A stretch of 64,000 bases of DNA from Anomaloglossus baeobatrachus. Taxonomy: Eukaryota; Chordata; Amphibia; Anura; Aromobatidae. The first letter of the stretch is position 1; each line of letters starts with the position of its first letter. The stretch covers positions 470,447,393 through 470,511,392 of the forward strand of contig NC_134356.1 of NCBI RefSeq assembly GCF_048569485.1, read 5' to 3'. The translations under genes were made by a program, and so were the position numbers. Of this stretch, positions 30,825 to 41,400 are shown piece by piece. Under the pieces are notes generated by a model that saw nothing but the letters and a program-made list of their open reading frames with translations, was not told the origin of the DNA and ran no database searches.

Positions 30825-31990
30825 TCACAAGTGGGCGACAGCCGCCTGAAGGATGCGTCTGCCCAAGCTCGCATCTGCCGAAGCATGAGCATGCACTTGG
30901 TAGTGCTTCGAAAAGGTATGCAGGCTAGTCCAAGTGGCAGCCTGACAGACTTGTTGAGCCGTAGCCTGGTGCCGAAAAGCCCAAGAGGCACAGACAGCTC
31001 TGGTCGAGTGTACTTTGATCCCCGGCGGGGGAGGCACCCGAGTACTCTGGTAGGCGTCCGAAATGGTCGATCTAATCCAACGGGCCAAGGTCGGCTTAGA
31101 AGCAGAGAGACCCTTGCGCCGCCCTGTGGTTAGCACAAAAAGAGAGGTGCAGCGCCTAAGCGCAGCGGTGCGAGACACATAAATCCGGAGAGCACGCACC
31201 AGATCTAGAGTATGCAGCGCTTTCTCAAAGCGATGAACAGGGGCCGGACAGAAGGAAGGCAAGGAAATATCCTGGTTAAGGTGGAAGGGAGAGACCACCT
31301 TAGGAAGAAAGTCCGGGGTCGGACGGAGAACTACCTTGTCTTGGTGAAAAACCAAAAAAGGTGACTCCGAGGAGAGCGCAGCGAAATCAGAGACTCTCCT
31401 GAGAGAAGTTATGGCAACTAGAAAGGCCACCTTTTGAGAAAGACGATACAAAGAAACCTCCCTAAGGGGCTCGAAAGGGGGTTTCTGCAATACCGTGAGG
31501 ACCAAGTTAAGGTCTCAGGGATCCAAGGGCCGCCGATAAGGCGGAATGATGTGAGACGCACCTTGCATGAAGGTGCGGACCTGAGCCAGCCGGGCGAGAC
31601 GCCGCTGGAACAGCACTGATAGAGCTGAGACTTGTCCCTTGAGAGAGTTGAGGGACAGTCCAAGCTGCAGACCGGACTGTAAAAAAGACAGAAGGGTCGG
31701 AAACGAGAATGGCCAAGGAGAATGGCCGGAAGAGCGACACCAGGACAGGAAAATTTTCCAAGTCCTGTGATAGATCTTGACGGAGGAAGACTTACGGGCC
31801 AGAGTCATAGTGGAGATGACTTCAGGAGGAATACCAGAAGCCGTCAAAATCCAGGACTCAAGAGCCACGCCGTCAATTTGAGTGCCGCAGAATTCGGGTG
31901 GAAAATCGGACCTTGCGAGAGCAGGTCTGGACGGTCCGGAAGATGCCACGGCATCTCCACGGACAGTTGGAGCAGGTCCGGATACCAAGC
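30825..31990 (-). pseudogene. tyrosine recombinase region, DIRS C (fossil)
   Basis: Landmarks are Arg in TSLRRVSDFAALS, HSTRAVCASWAFRHQ and Tyr in TFSKHYQVHAH. The N-terminal part begins near GVALESWILTASGIPPEVIS. Broken. Confidence 0.85.
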
Positions 31991-34079
31991 TCGCCTGGGC
32001 CAGTCCGGTGCAATGAGGATGACTCGACGGCCCTCCATTCTGATATTGCGCAGGACTCTGGGCAAGAGAGCTAGAGGTGGAAACACGTAGGACAACTGGG
32101 ACCAGTCTTGAACCAGAGCGTCCGCGGCGAAGGCCTGAGGATCGTGGGAGCGAGCTACGTAAACCGGAACCTTGTTGTTGTGACGGGATGCCATTAGGTC
32201 CACGTCCGGAGTGCCCCACTTGCGGCAGATTGACTGAAACACTGCCGGGTGCAGGGACCACTCGCCACCGTCCACGGATTGACGGCTGAGATAATCTGCC
32301 TCCCAGTTTTCTACGCCAGGGATGTGGACTGCGGATATGGTGGACTTGGAGTCCTCCGCCCATTGAAGAATGCGTTGGACCTCCAACATTGCCAGGCGGC
32401 TGCGTGTCCCGCCTTGGTGATTGATGTAGGCAACCGCTGTCGCGTTGTCTGACTGGACTCGAATGTGCCTGCCCGCCAACAGGTGGTGAAAGGCTAGGAG
32501 AGCTAGAAGCACAGCTCTGGTTTCCAGCACATTGATTGAAAGGGCTGACTCGGACAGAGTCCAAGTGCCCTGTGCTCTGTGGTGGAGATGTACCGCTCCC
32601 AAGCCGGAAGGGCTGGCATCCGTGGTGAGAATCACCCAGGACGGAGTCAGGAAGGAGCGCCCTTAGGACAGGGAGAGGGGTCGAAGCCACCACTGAAGAG
32701 AGCTCCTGGTCCGTGGCGACAGAGCCACTAACCTCTGTAAGGAGGAAGGCCGCTTGTCCCAACAGCGGAGAATGTCCAGCTGCAGAGGACGCAGATGGAA
32801 CTGGGCAAAGGGAACCGCCTCCATGGAGGCCACCATTTGACCCAGCACCTGCATCAGACGCCTGAGGGTATAACGGCAGGGCCTCAGGAGAGAGCGCACC
32901 GCCAACCGGAGTGACAGCTGTTTGTCTAAGGGCAACTTCACAAGTGACGGCAAAGTCTCGAACTGCATCCCTAGGTACGTGAGACTCTGGGTCGGAGTCA
33001 GAGTGGATTTGGGAAGATTGACAATCCACCCGAATTGGGCTAAGGTGGCGAGAGTGAGCGAAACACTCCGCTGACAGTCTGCGCTGGATGTACGCTTTGA
33101 CTAGAAGGTCGTCCAGGTAAGGAAGCACTGCTAACCCCTGGAGGTGCAGGACCGCAATCACTGCCGCCATGACCTTGGTGAATACCCGAGGGGCCGTGGC
33201 TAACCCGAAGGGGAGAGCCACGAATTGGAAATGATCCTCTCCTATCGCAAAACGTAACCAACGCTGATGTGACACTGCGATTGGCACATGTAGATAGGCA
33301 TCTCTGATGTCGATGGACGCCAGGAACTCCCCTTGGGTCATAGAGGCAATGACTGATCGCAGAGACTCCATGCGAAAATGCCGCACCCGGACATGCTTGT
33401 TGAGAAGCTTGAGATCCAGGATGGGCCGGAAGGTACCGTCCTTTTTTGGAACTAGGAAGAGATTTGAGTAAAAACCTCTGAACCGTTCCGGAGCGGGAAC
33501 TGGGACAATCACTCCGTTTGCCTGCAAGGACGCCACGGCCTGCGAGAAGGCGGCGGCCTTGGAGCAGGGGGGAGTTGAGAGAAAAAATCTGTTTGGAGGG
33601 CTGGAAGAGAATTCTATCCTGTAGCCGTGAGATATGATGTCTCTCACCCACTGATCGGAGACTTGCTTTAACCAAGCGTCGCCAAAGTGGGAGAGCCTGC
33701 CACCGACTAAGGACGTGGCTGGAGCGGGCCGAGAGTCATGAGGAAGCTGCCTTAGTGGCAGAACCTCCTGCGGTCTTCTGCGGACGCGCTTTTGGGCGCC
33801 AGTTGGATTTCTGATCCTTGGCTGATTTAGCGGACGAGGCGGAAGGCTTAGAGGATGACCAGTTGGAGGAATGAAAGGAACGAAACCTCGATTGATTCCT
33901 ACCCTGGGCGGGTTACATAGTTGCTGAGACGCAGGGCCATGTCCCTGGGGATGAGTGCTCCGGTCCAACAGAATCCTCAAGGGGCTGTGGATGGAGACCG
34001 GACTCCTGCCAGGCATGGAGACCGTGCTGGCTCCCACTTCAAGCCAGAGCCCAGAAGGGATGGTGAAGGAGCGCGGCAT
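31844..34079 (-). pseudogene. RT, RNase H and methyltransferase-like region, DIRS C (fossil)
   Basis: Blocks are LVPKKDGTFRPILDLKLLNK, LASIDIRDAYLHVPIA, PYLDDLLVKA, LTTDASPSGLGAVHLHH, VQSDNATAVAYINHQGG and VDLMASRHNNKVPVYVARS. It is broken at a few places. Confidence 0.85.
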
Positions 34080-34247
34080 GTAAGGCTGCAGCCTTGTAAA
34101 TCAACCTTAACAACACCGCCGACACAGTGGGGTGAGAAGGGACATGCCGGGAGTCCAGTCATGGACCCGCTTTTCTTCAAACTCTTTCCAAAAGTCAAAC
34201 AAATCAGATGAGAATGCATGTGTGGATGTATGCCTCCTGACACAAAG

Positions 34248-34388
34248 CAATAAACTGGCTAGGACTGGCTACCAGGGGGTGTATAAGCTCAGAGGGAGGA
34301 GCTACACTTTTAAGTATAGTACTTTGTGTGTCCTCCGGAGGCAGAAGCTAAACACCCATGGTATGGTGGTATGGGTCTCCCAAAGGAA
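34248..34388 (-). repeat. right inverted terminal repeat, DIRS C
   Basis: This is the complement of 30398-30545, followed by GAACGATAAAGAAAA. Confidence 0.85.
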
Positions 34389-34442
34389 CGATAAAGAAAA
34401 CAAGGTTTGGGTTCAAAGTTCGAGTGGGTTACGAGTGCAAAC

Positions 34443-34753
34443 TAGAGTTGAGCGAGTACCTAACTATTCGTACTCGCTTGACTCAAAGAGTACTGTCTAA
34501 TGGTCACGTATTTGTTCCGAATAGCGTTGGCAATACAGGTCAATGGGGAAAAACTTGCAATGTAACGAATAACCCGAATGCCGTACTATTCGTGCGAGTT
34601 GCAAATAGTACTGCATTCGGGCTATTAGTTACATTGCGAGTTTTTCCCCATCGACTTGTATTGCACACGCTATTCGGAAAGAATACGCGAGTATCAGACA
34701 GTACTCGTTATGAGTATAGCAAATACGAATAGTTAGGTACTGACTCAACTCTA
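34443..34753. mobile_element. hAT-type MITE with perfect 8-bp duplication
   Basis: This 311-bp element has inverted ends TAGAGTTGAGCGAGTACC and the complement. It is flanked by GTGCAAAC at 34435-34442 and again at 34754-34761. An 8-bp duplication is the hAT-superfamily signature. The central part is also palindromic. Confidence 0.9.
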
Positions 34754-35129
34754 GTGCAAACCACTAAAGCGAGTAGCGCTGTGCTCGGGTATGATTGATG
34801 TTCAACCCTTTGTGAGCCACGTGCAGTGTTTGAACGGCTCACACTGAGGGTAAAATCAAAATGATCACATGTAATGTGCACACAATAAAAAAAAAATAAT
34901 AAATAAATAAAAATAAATTGAAAAACCACGCCCCCGGAAATGTTCTGCTTATGGCTGTCTGCATGTGGGCGGAGACACAAACTGCCCAATTACTGACTTC
35001 CATTGAGGGTCAGGTCAGGGTCACAAACCGAACCTTATCTAAGGTTCGAATGAGCCTTGCGAACCGAACATCCAAAAGGTAAGAGTCGTTTCATCTTTTT
35101 CAGAACTCCATAGTACGAAAATAAGTAAC

Positions 35130-35510
35130 TTTGTAATATTTCTTATCAGACAAATTTGCTTTTTTCTCTGCCAGAATTGATTAGTCATTATCAAAATTCT
35201 CAATTCTAAGGTAAAATCTGTATTCAGTGAAGACTTTGCCATTACTGAGATAGGAGATGACAGCTGCTACTGATGAGATCGACGGGAAGAGCTAAAGGAA
35301 AAGAGAGGCGCTAAAGAGGGAGGCGCTTAGGCAGAGCTCCACCCCTCCTCACTCTTATCACTTATAGAATCTCATCAGTAGCAGCTCTCATCTCTCAGTA
35401 ATAAAAAAGTCTTCACTGAATACAGATTGTACCTCAGAATTGAGAATTTTTGATGACCGACTAATCAATTGTGGCAGAGAAAGAAGTTGCTTATTTTCAT
35501 GTGTAGAATT
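35130..35510. repeat. foldback repeat
   Basis: The left arm (about 35140-35272, with TGTATTCAGTGAAGAC) and right arm (about 35370-35500, with GTCTTCACTGAATACA) are complementary over about 130 bp. The remaining centre is a short spacer. No coding frame. Confidence 0.7.
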
Positions 35511-35888
35511 GATTAAATAAAAATTAAAAACCGTTATGTTTTAAAGTACTGAAAGGCATTCATCCCTTATAAGCAAGAACTACTTTTTTTTCTACCAATA
35601 GCAATAATTCCAACCCTTTCACAATCATCACCACAAAACATGAGACTTATTGGATTGTCCAACTAAATGCATTTACTGTAGCACTTATCCATGTGGTAGG
35701 TGACAAAGGTTAGATTGCTGGAGGTCCAACCACTGGGACCCCCTAGCAATCCTGAGGATGGAGGTTCTAAAAACCCTCCTGTGAATGGTGAGGTAGCATG
35801 ACAATGTGAAGTACATTAGTACAAAGTTATTTACATAAAATACCCACTAACTGAAGACTGTTTACACCGCCACAAAAGTACAACCTAA
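35511..35888. other. TJP1 intron, unassigned
   Basis: Nothing recognised apart from repeat-like fragments and short A/T tracts. Confidence 0.4.
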
Positions 35889-36259
35889 GGCTATGTGCGC
35901 ACGTTGCGTACTAGCCCTGCAGAAATTTCTGCAGCGATCTGAAGAGCACATGTGCGCTTCAAATCGCTGCAGAAAATGTATGTAGAGAAAAAAAAAAGCC
36001 GATTCCATGCGCTCTGCCTGCAGCTCCTGCCATAGACAGAGCAGGAGCTGCCGGCAAAGCGCACGGAAGAAGTGACATGTCACTTCTTAGAACGCAGCGC
36101 TTCGGGCAGCAGCCGAAACGCTGCGCTCTAAGACGCCACGTGCGCACGGCCCCTGCACAATCTCCAGAGACTGTGCAGGGGACGCAGGACGCATGCAGTT
36201 ACGCTGCGCTACAAAGCGCAGCGTAACTGCATGTATTTACGCAACGTGCGCACATAGTC
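35889..36259. mobile_element. Harbinger-like MITE
   Basis: This 371-bp element has inverted ends GGCTATGTGCGCACGTTGCG and its complement, and TAA (left) and TTA (right) flanks. The ends are close to those of the MITEs at 23560 and 49526. Confidence 0.75.
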
Positions 36260-36382
36260 TTAGACTTCAAAACGGACACGTGTGTGCCCACTAACAGGAG
36301 TTCATAGTCACATTCTCACTAAAGGATATTCTGTGTAAAATTTAGGCGCTGATCCTAAATAAACACTTAAAAAAATTAGCTC

Positions 36383-37557
36383 AACCCCTTCATGACCAAG
36401 GACATGTTGTTACATCCTAAATCACGAAGGAATGATCACCGCTGGCTGCTGAGGTGAGCCCGATTTGAACAGCAAACATTTGTGCCTCGCAGGTGGATCC
36501 GTGATCCACTCGCGCCTGTTAACCCCTTAAATTGCCACAGTTGGGAACACGCCTTTCCCGCCGCCCACGGAGGCCCTGTCACATGATCACTGGGAGCCGA
36601 TGGTCGTTATGGTAGCGATGGGTCATGTGAGGACTCCTGTCGCTACCATGATGTAGTTCCTGTTACAGCCGGCAGAGCAGTAGCTGTAACAGGAGAGCAG
36701 CATTTCTGTTGAGCTGTGCAGCTCTGATCACCAGAAATAAATCCGCGATCAGACTTCAATAAATTAAAAAAAAAAATGTAAAAAAAGGGGTTTTTTTTAA
36801 ACCAAAAAAAAAAAAAAAAAAAAATTAAAAAAAAGATTCAAATCACCCCATTTCCTCTATTGAAAATTAAAGGGTTAAAAAAATTAAAAAATTAAACATT
36901 TTTGGTATCGCCTCATTAAGAAATTACCGATCAAAATATACAATCAATTAACCTGATCGGTAAAATGTGTAGCGGCAAAAAAAAAGTCAAAGTTATGTTT
37001 TTTGATTGTCACAAATTTTGCACAAAATGCAATAACAGGCGATCAAAAAGTAGAATCTGAGCAAAAAATGGTACCATTACAAAGGTCAGCTCGACACACA
37101 TACACCAAAAAAAAAAAAAAAAAAAAAAGTCACTGAGCCTTATCCCAAAAAAGCAGAACACTAAGGATTGTGGAAAATGGCGCCACTTTTTTGGATAAAC
37201 GTCTGAATTTTTGTTTTCTACCCCTTAGTAACGTAAACCTATACATATTTGGTATCTACGAACTCGTACCGACCTGGGGAATCATACCCACACATCAGTT
37301 TTACCATATGGTGAATACGGTTAATGAAATATCCCAAAAACAAAGCGCACTTTTTTTTTTGCAATTTTTCCGCACATGGAATTTTTTTTGCCATTTTCCA
37401 GTACACTATATGGTAAAACTCATGGTTTCATTCAAAAATACAATTTCTCCCGCAAAAAAACAAGCCCTTATATGGCAAGATTGACAGAAAAATAAAAAAG
37501 TTATGGCTCCCAGAAGGAGAGGGAAAAAAAAAAAAAATCGCCTGAGGGTGAAGGGGT
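36383..37557. repeat. nonautonomous repeat with AACCCCTTCA ends
   Basis: The left end AACCCCTTCATGACC and the right end GGTGAAGGGGTT are inverted over about 10 bp. The 1.2-kb interior is AT-rich and noncoding with A-runs at 36805-36826 and 37106-37128. Superfamily not determined. Confidence 0.55.
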
Positions 37558-37639
37558 TAATAAGCTCAGCTGAAACTATAGAAACAGGAGGTTTGGAATC
37601 TAAGTAAAATTTGCCATCGAATTTGAATAATGATTTAAC

Positions 37640-38278
37640 CTTCACCCCCGGATGATTTTCTGTTTTTCGTTTTTTCCTTCCATTCTACTAAGAGCTGTAA
37701 CTTTATTTTTGCGTCAATATAGCCATATAGCGTTTTTTTTTTATTGAGACCCATAACATTCTCATTTCTCGGTATCTGGGGCTCAGTGACTGCTTATTAC
37801 TTGCATCTTTAGGAGACGTTTTTAGTTATACCACTTTGGGGTAGATGTGTTTTAATCGCCTTTTATTGCATTTTAATTAATTGTTGCGGCGACCCAAAAT
37901 ATGTAATTCTGGAGATGCGATTTGTTGTGTCTACACCGATCAGATTAATTGATTTTATATTTTGATAGATTGGGCATTTCTAAACGCGGCATTTCTAAAC
38001 GCGGCGATACCAAATACGTCCAAAAATAGACGGAAAAGGCAGCACTCACCGGAGTTGAAAGCAAGGTTCTTTTATACCTGTCCCACCACATATAAGAGCA
38101 AAGAAAAACAAGAATAAAAGAACCTTGCTTTCAACTCCGGTGAGTGCTGCCTTTTCCGTCTATTTTTGGATTTACATGGTCTATTTTCTGCGGATGTGCA
38201 TCTGGAGAAAGCAGACTCTTCCAGCTCTCACTACAGCTTCTAAAAGATCAGCTGTGCCCGATTATTATCTTTATGATT

Positions 38279-38318
<40 letters not shown>

Positions 38319-38480
38319 ATATCCCTAAAACACCAAATATACACCAAATACGTGGATTCTTATTAGGGGATAACAGGTACTATCTGATCGCTTCTGCTGT
38401 TCAGAGCGATGCTTCAGCGGTTTTTTATTTTACATTTTTTTAATTTTTTATTTTTAAAGGTGATCACCATGGTTCAGTCT
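37640..38480. repeat. older AT-rich repeat interrupted by an insertion
   Basis: The sequence continues from 38019 to 38343 across an insertion bounded by an 11-bp duplication. It has no coding frame. I call it repeat only from its interspersed character, so the call is weak. Confidence 0.35.
38020..38342. mobile_element. insertion with 11-bp target duplication
   Basis: ACCAAATACGT occurs at 38009-38019 and at 38343-38353. The 323-bp insert has arms of about 50 bp (38021-38076 and 38116-38169, including TAGACGGAAAAGGCAGCACT and its complement) and an AT tract (38283-38317). The long duplication, inverted arms and AT tail fit a Penelope-type terminal fragment, but no protein remains. Confidence 0.6.
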
Positions 38481-38744
38481 AATCAAAGAGCAGCAACTAA
38501 TGCTGGAAGGTAAGATATTTCGGCTCCCATGCAGTGGCCAGAGACCAAATCGATGTGCACCAGCTTTAATTACAGTAGTCTGCATTCTCTGGGCATCTGA
38601 CAAACCCAAATTTGTCCAACAGATTCTAAAAGGGTTATCTTCTACGTTAAAAAGTTACCAGAGGGTGCCTCCTTGTAGTTTGATAAATGACGGATCCTTC
38701 TGTTTTCCCAGCTACCAAAAGGTATAGGCTGAGAGAGAGGGGAG

Positions 38745-39345
38745 CCAGCACGATCTGAAAATTGCACGCTTCATATAAAAAGTGCAAATTCACAGATTTA
38801 TTCCAACTGTACTATAATATAAAATGAGCTTTTTAGAAAATAATTGATCAATTCTTTGAGCCACCCCTGCCAACGTCACGGCAAATCTCAATAGGGGGGT
38901 CCAACTCTGTATTATGTATTCCGTGTACCATGCGGCCTCCTAGATAAAGTTAAAAGCAGAACCATAATGGAGCACACATACCTGTAACCTGTATATAACC
39001 GCTTCTATGTTGCAAAAGAGGCAATTGTGGATAAGGAGCAGCCCAGGTCCCAGCATGTGGAGCAAGCTCTACACATACCAGGACTATATCAGAACTGACC
39101 TTCCCAATGCCAGACAGCAACCATTGAGAAAGGCGGACCAAACTTGGATCTGGTCCGCCTTTATCAATGGTTGCTGTCTGGCACTATTGAGATTTCCCGT
39201 GATGTTGGCAGGGGTGGCTCAAAGAATTGATCAATTATTTGCTAAAAATCTAACTTTTTTATTACAGTACAGTTGGAAAAATCTGTGAATTTGCACTTTT
39301 TATATGAAGCATGCAATTTTCAGATTGTGCTGGCTCCTTTTTCAA
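38745..39345. repeat. long inverted repeat with central hairpin
   Basis: The left arm (38745-38895) and right arm (39180-39345) are complementary, for example GCCACCCCTGCCAAC with GTTGGCAGGGGTGGC. A perfect-looking hairpin at 39110-39184 pairs TGCCAGACAGCAACCATTGA with its complement around a short loop. The element is noncoding. Confidence 0.7.
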
Positions 39346-39479
39346 AGGTATATGCTGGTAGTTTACTCCGCTCCCCCACAAATGTTCAGCTGCTATGCTG
39401 CCCAGACCGAGTAACATTCTTATTAACACTTCTTGAGTTAAAAAAGAGAAAACACAAATTAACTTTTAACCCTTTCTAT

Positions 39480-39768
39480 TAGAGTTGAGCGGACTGCAAA
39501 TAATCCGGGTCCGGCAGATCCGCGGCGGGCTGACAAAGAAGTCCGGATCCAATCCAGAATCCGGCCACATATATGTCAATGGGGGATCGGAATCCTGGAC
39601 GAGAGAGATAGCGAGAGAGAGAGAGATAGAGATAGAGAGGGAAAAAGAAAAAAAAAAAAAAAACGATACCAGATCGTGCAGCCGGATTCCCGGGTCCGGT
39701 TCAGACCCGGATCGGACGCTGAAACCGCGCGGATCCGGATATTTACAGTTCGGGTCCGCTTAACACTA
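39480..39768. mobile_element. hAT-type MITE with 8-bp duplication (one mismatch)
   Basis: This 289-bp element has ends TAGAGTTGAGCGGAC and GTCCGCTTAACACTA, which are inverted with two differences. Flanks are CTTTCTAT and CTCTCTAT. It also contains a (GA)n-type tract at 39600-39660. Confidence 0.75.
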
Positions 39769-39847
39769 CTCTCTATCCTAGGGACCTGAAAGATCTGCAT
39801 TAAATATTTTGTAGAAAAAAAAGAAGGGAATTTTGTTTTTTGTTTGT

Positions 39848-39905
39848 AACCCCTTCCCTCTGCCTATACACCCTCCCGTGCATCACGGGCCCATCAGTTT
39901 TGGTG
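39848..39905 (+). repeat. left inverted terminal repeat, DIRS D
   Basis: The region with CCTCTGCCTATACACCCTC and GGGCCCATCAGTTTTG is the complement of 45598-45655. It is shorter than in the other copies. Confidence 0.75.
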
Positions 39906-40061
39906 CCAAAGCAGGAAGGAGGAAACTTATAAATTGGTCTAAGGTAAATTCAATCCGAAGGATGTTCGGAGAACTGAAACCATGAACCAAAAGAACAATT
40001 CAACATGAACAACATGTGTACACAAAAGAACAAACAGCCCGAAGGGAACAGGGGCGGGTGC

Positions 40062-40157
40062 TGGGTCTCCCAATAGGAGCTAGAAGAAAAGGAATTTACG
40101 GTAAGTAAACAAAATTCCCTTCTTTGTCGCTCCATTGGGAGACCCAGACAATTGGGA
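40062..40157 (+). repeat. internal complementary region, DIRS D
   Basis: This joins the complement of the left-end sequence (GGTAAGTAAACAAAATTCCC) with the complement of the right end (TTCTTTGTCGCTCCATTGGG). Confidence 0.88.
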
Positions 40158-40226
40158 CGTCCAAAAGCAGTCCCTGGGTGGGTAAAAGAATACCTCGATA
40201 AAAAGAGCCGAAACAACGGCCCCCTC

Positions 40227-41400
40227 TTACAGGTGGGCAACCGCCGCCTGAAGGACTCGCCTACCTAGGCTGGCATCTGCCGAAGCATAGGCATGCACCT
40301 GATAGTGTTTTGTGAAAGTGTGCAGACTCGACCAGGTAGCCGCCTGACACACCTGCTGAGCCGTAGCCTGGTGCCGCAATGCCCAGGATGCACCCACGGC
40401 TCTGGTAGAATGGGCTTTCAGCCCTGAAGGAATCGGAAGCCCAGAAGAACGGTAGGCTTCAAAAATCGGTTCCTTAATCCACCGAGCCAAGGTTGACTTG
40501 GAAGCCTGCGAACCCTTACGCTGGCCAGCGACAAGGACAAAAAGCGCATCAGAACGGCGCAGTGGCGCCGTGCGAGACACGTAGATCCGGAGAGCTCTCA
40601 CTAGATCTAACAAATGCAAATCCTTTTCACATTGGTGAATTGGATGAGGGCAAAATGAAGGTAAGGAGATATCCTGATTGAGATGAAACGTGGACACCAC
40701 CTTAGGGAGAAAGTCCGGGACCGGACGCAGAACCACCTTATCCTGGTGAAATACCAGGAAAGGGGCTTTGCATGACAGCGCTGCAAGGTCTGACACTCTT
40801 CGGAGTGATGTAACCGCCACTAGAAATGCCACCTTCTGCGAAAGACTAGATAGAGAGACATCCCGCAGCGGCTCAAAAGGTGGTTTTTGAAGAGCCCGTA
40901 GAACCGTGTTGAGATCCCAGGGTTCCAGCGGACGCTTGTAAGGTGGGACTATGTGGCAAACTCCCTGCGGACCTGCGGAAGCCTGGCTAGACGCTTTTGA
41001 AAAAATACGGATAGCGCCGATACTTGTCCCTTGAGAGAGCCGAGAGACAAACCCTTGTCTAATCCAGCTTGAAGGAAGGAAAGAAACCTGGGTAATGCAA
41101 ACGGCCAGGGGGTAAACCCCTTCTCAGAGCACCAGGCTAAGAAGATCCTCCAAGTTCTGTGATAGATCTTGGCTGACGTTGGTTTCCTGGCCTGTCTCAT
41201 AGTGGCAATGACATCTTGAGATAACCCTGAAGACGCTAGGAGCCAGAACTCAATGGCCACACAGTCAGGTTGAGGGCCGCAGAATTCAAATGGAAAAATG
41301 GCCCTTGAGACAGCAAGTCTGGTCGGTCTGGGAGCGCCCACGGTTGACCCACCGTGAGGTGCCACAGATCCAGGTACCACGACCGCCTCGGCCAATCCGG
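40227..41400 (-). pseudogene. tyrosine recombinase region, DIRS D (fossil)
   Basis: Contains Arg in TSLRRVSDLAALS, the HSTRAVGASW box and Tyr in TFTKHYQVHAY, with DVIATMRQARKPTSAKIYHR upstream. Broken. Confidence 0.87.

Larger units (their letters stand above)
30369..34398 (-). mobile_element. DIRS element C, divergent subfamily
   Basis: The 4.0-kb copy has DIRS ends GAGAATTTTGTTACTTACCG and the complement of TTCTTTATCG, an inverted terminal repeat of about 140 bp, an internal complementary region and recombinase plus RT/RNase H coding parts. It has little or no gag-like region. Sequence differs clearly from A/D and B/E (for example the ends read GAGACCCATACCATGGG). It is broken at a few places. 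Confidence 0.93.
30317..35078. mobile_element. hAT-like nonautonomous repeat, host for DIRS C and a MITE
   Basis: The repeat starts TAGAGATGAGCGAACCTAG. Its own sequence resumes after DIRS C at 34399 and after a MITE at 34754, and contains the palindromic GAACCTTATCTAAGGTTC (35031-35048). It ends near 35078, without the expected complementary terminus, so the right end seems lost. Its own length is about 0.4 kb. Confidence 0.5.
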
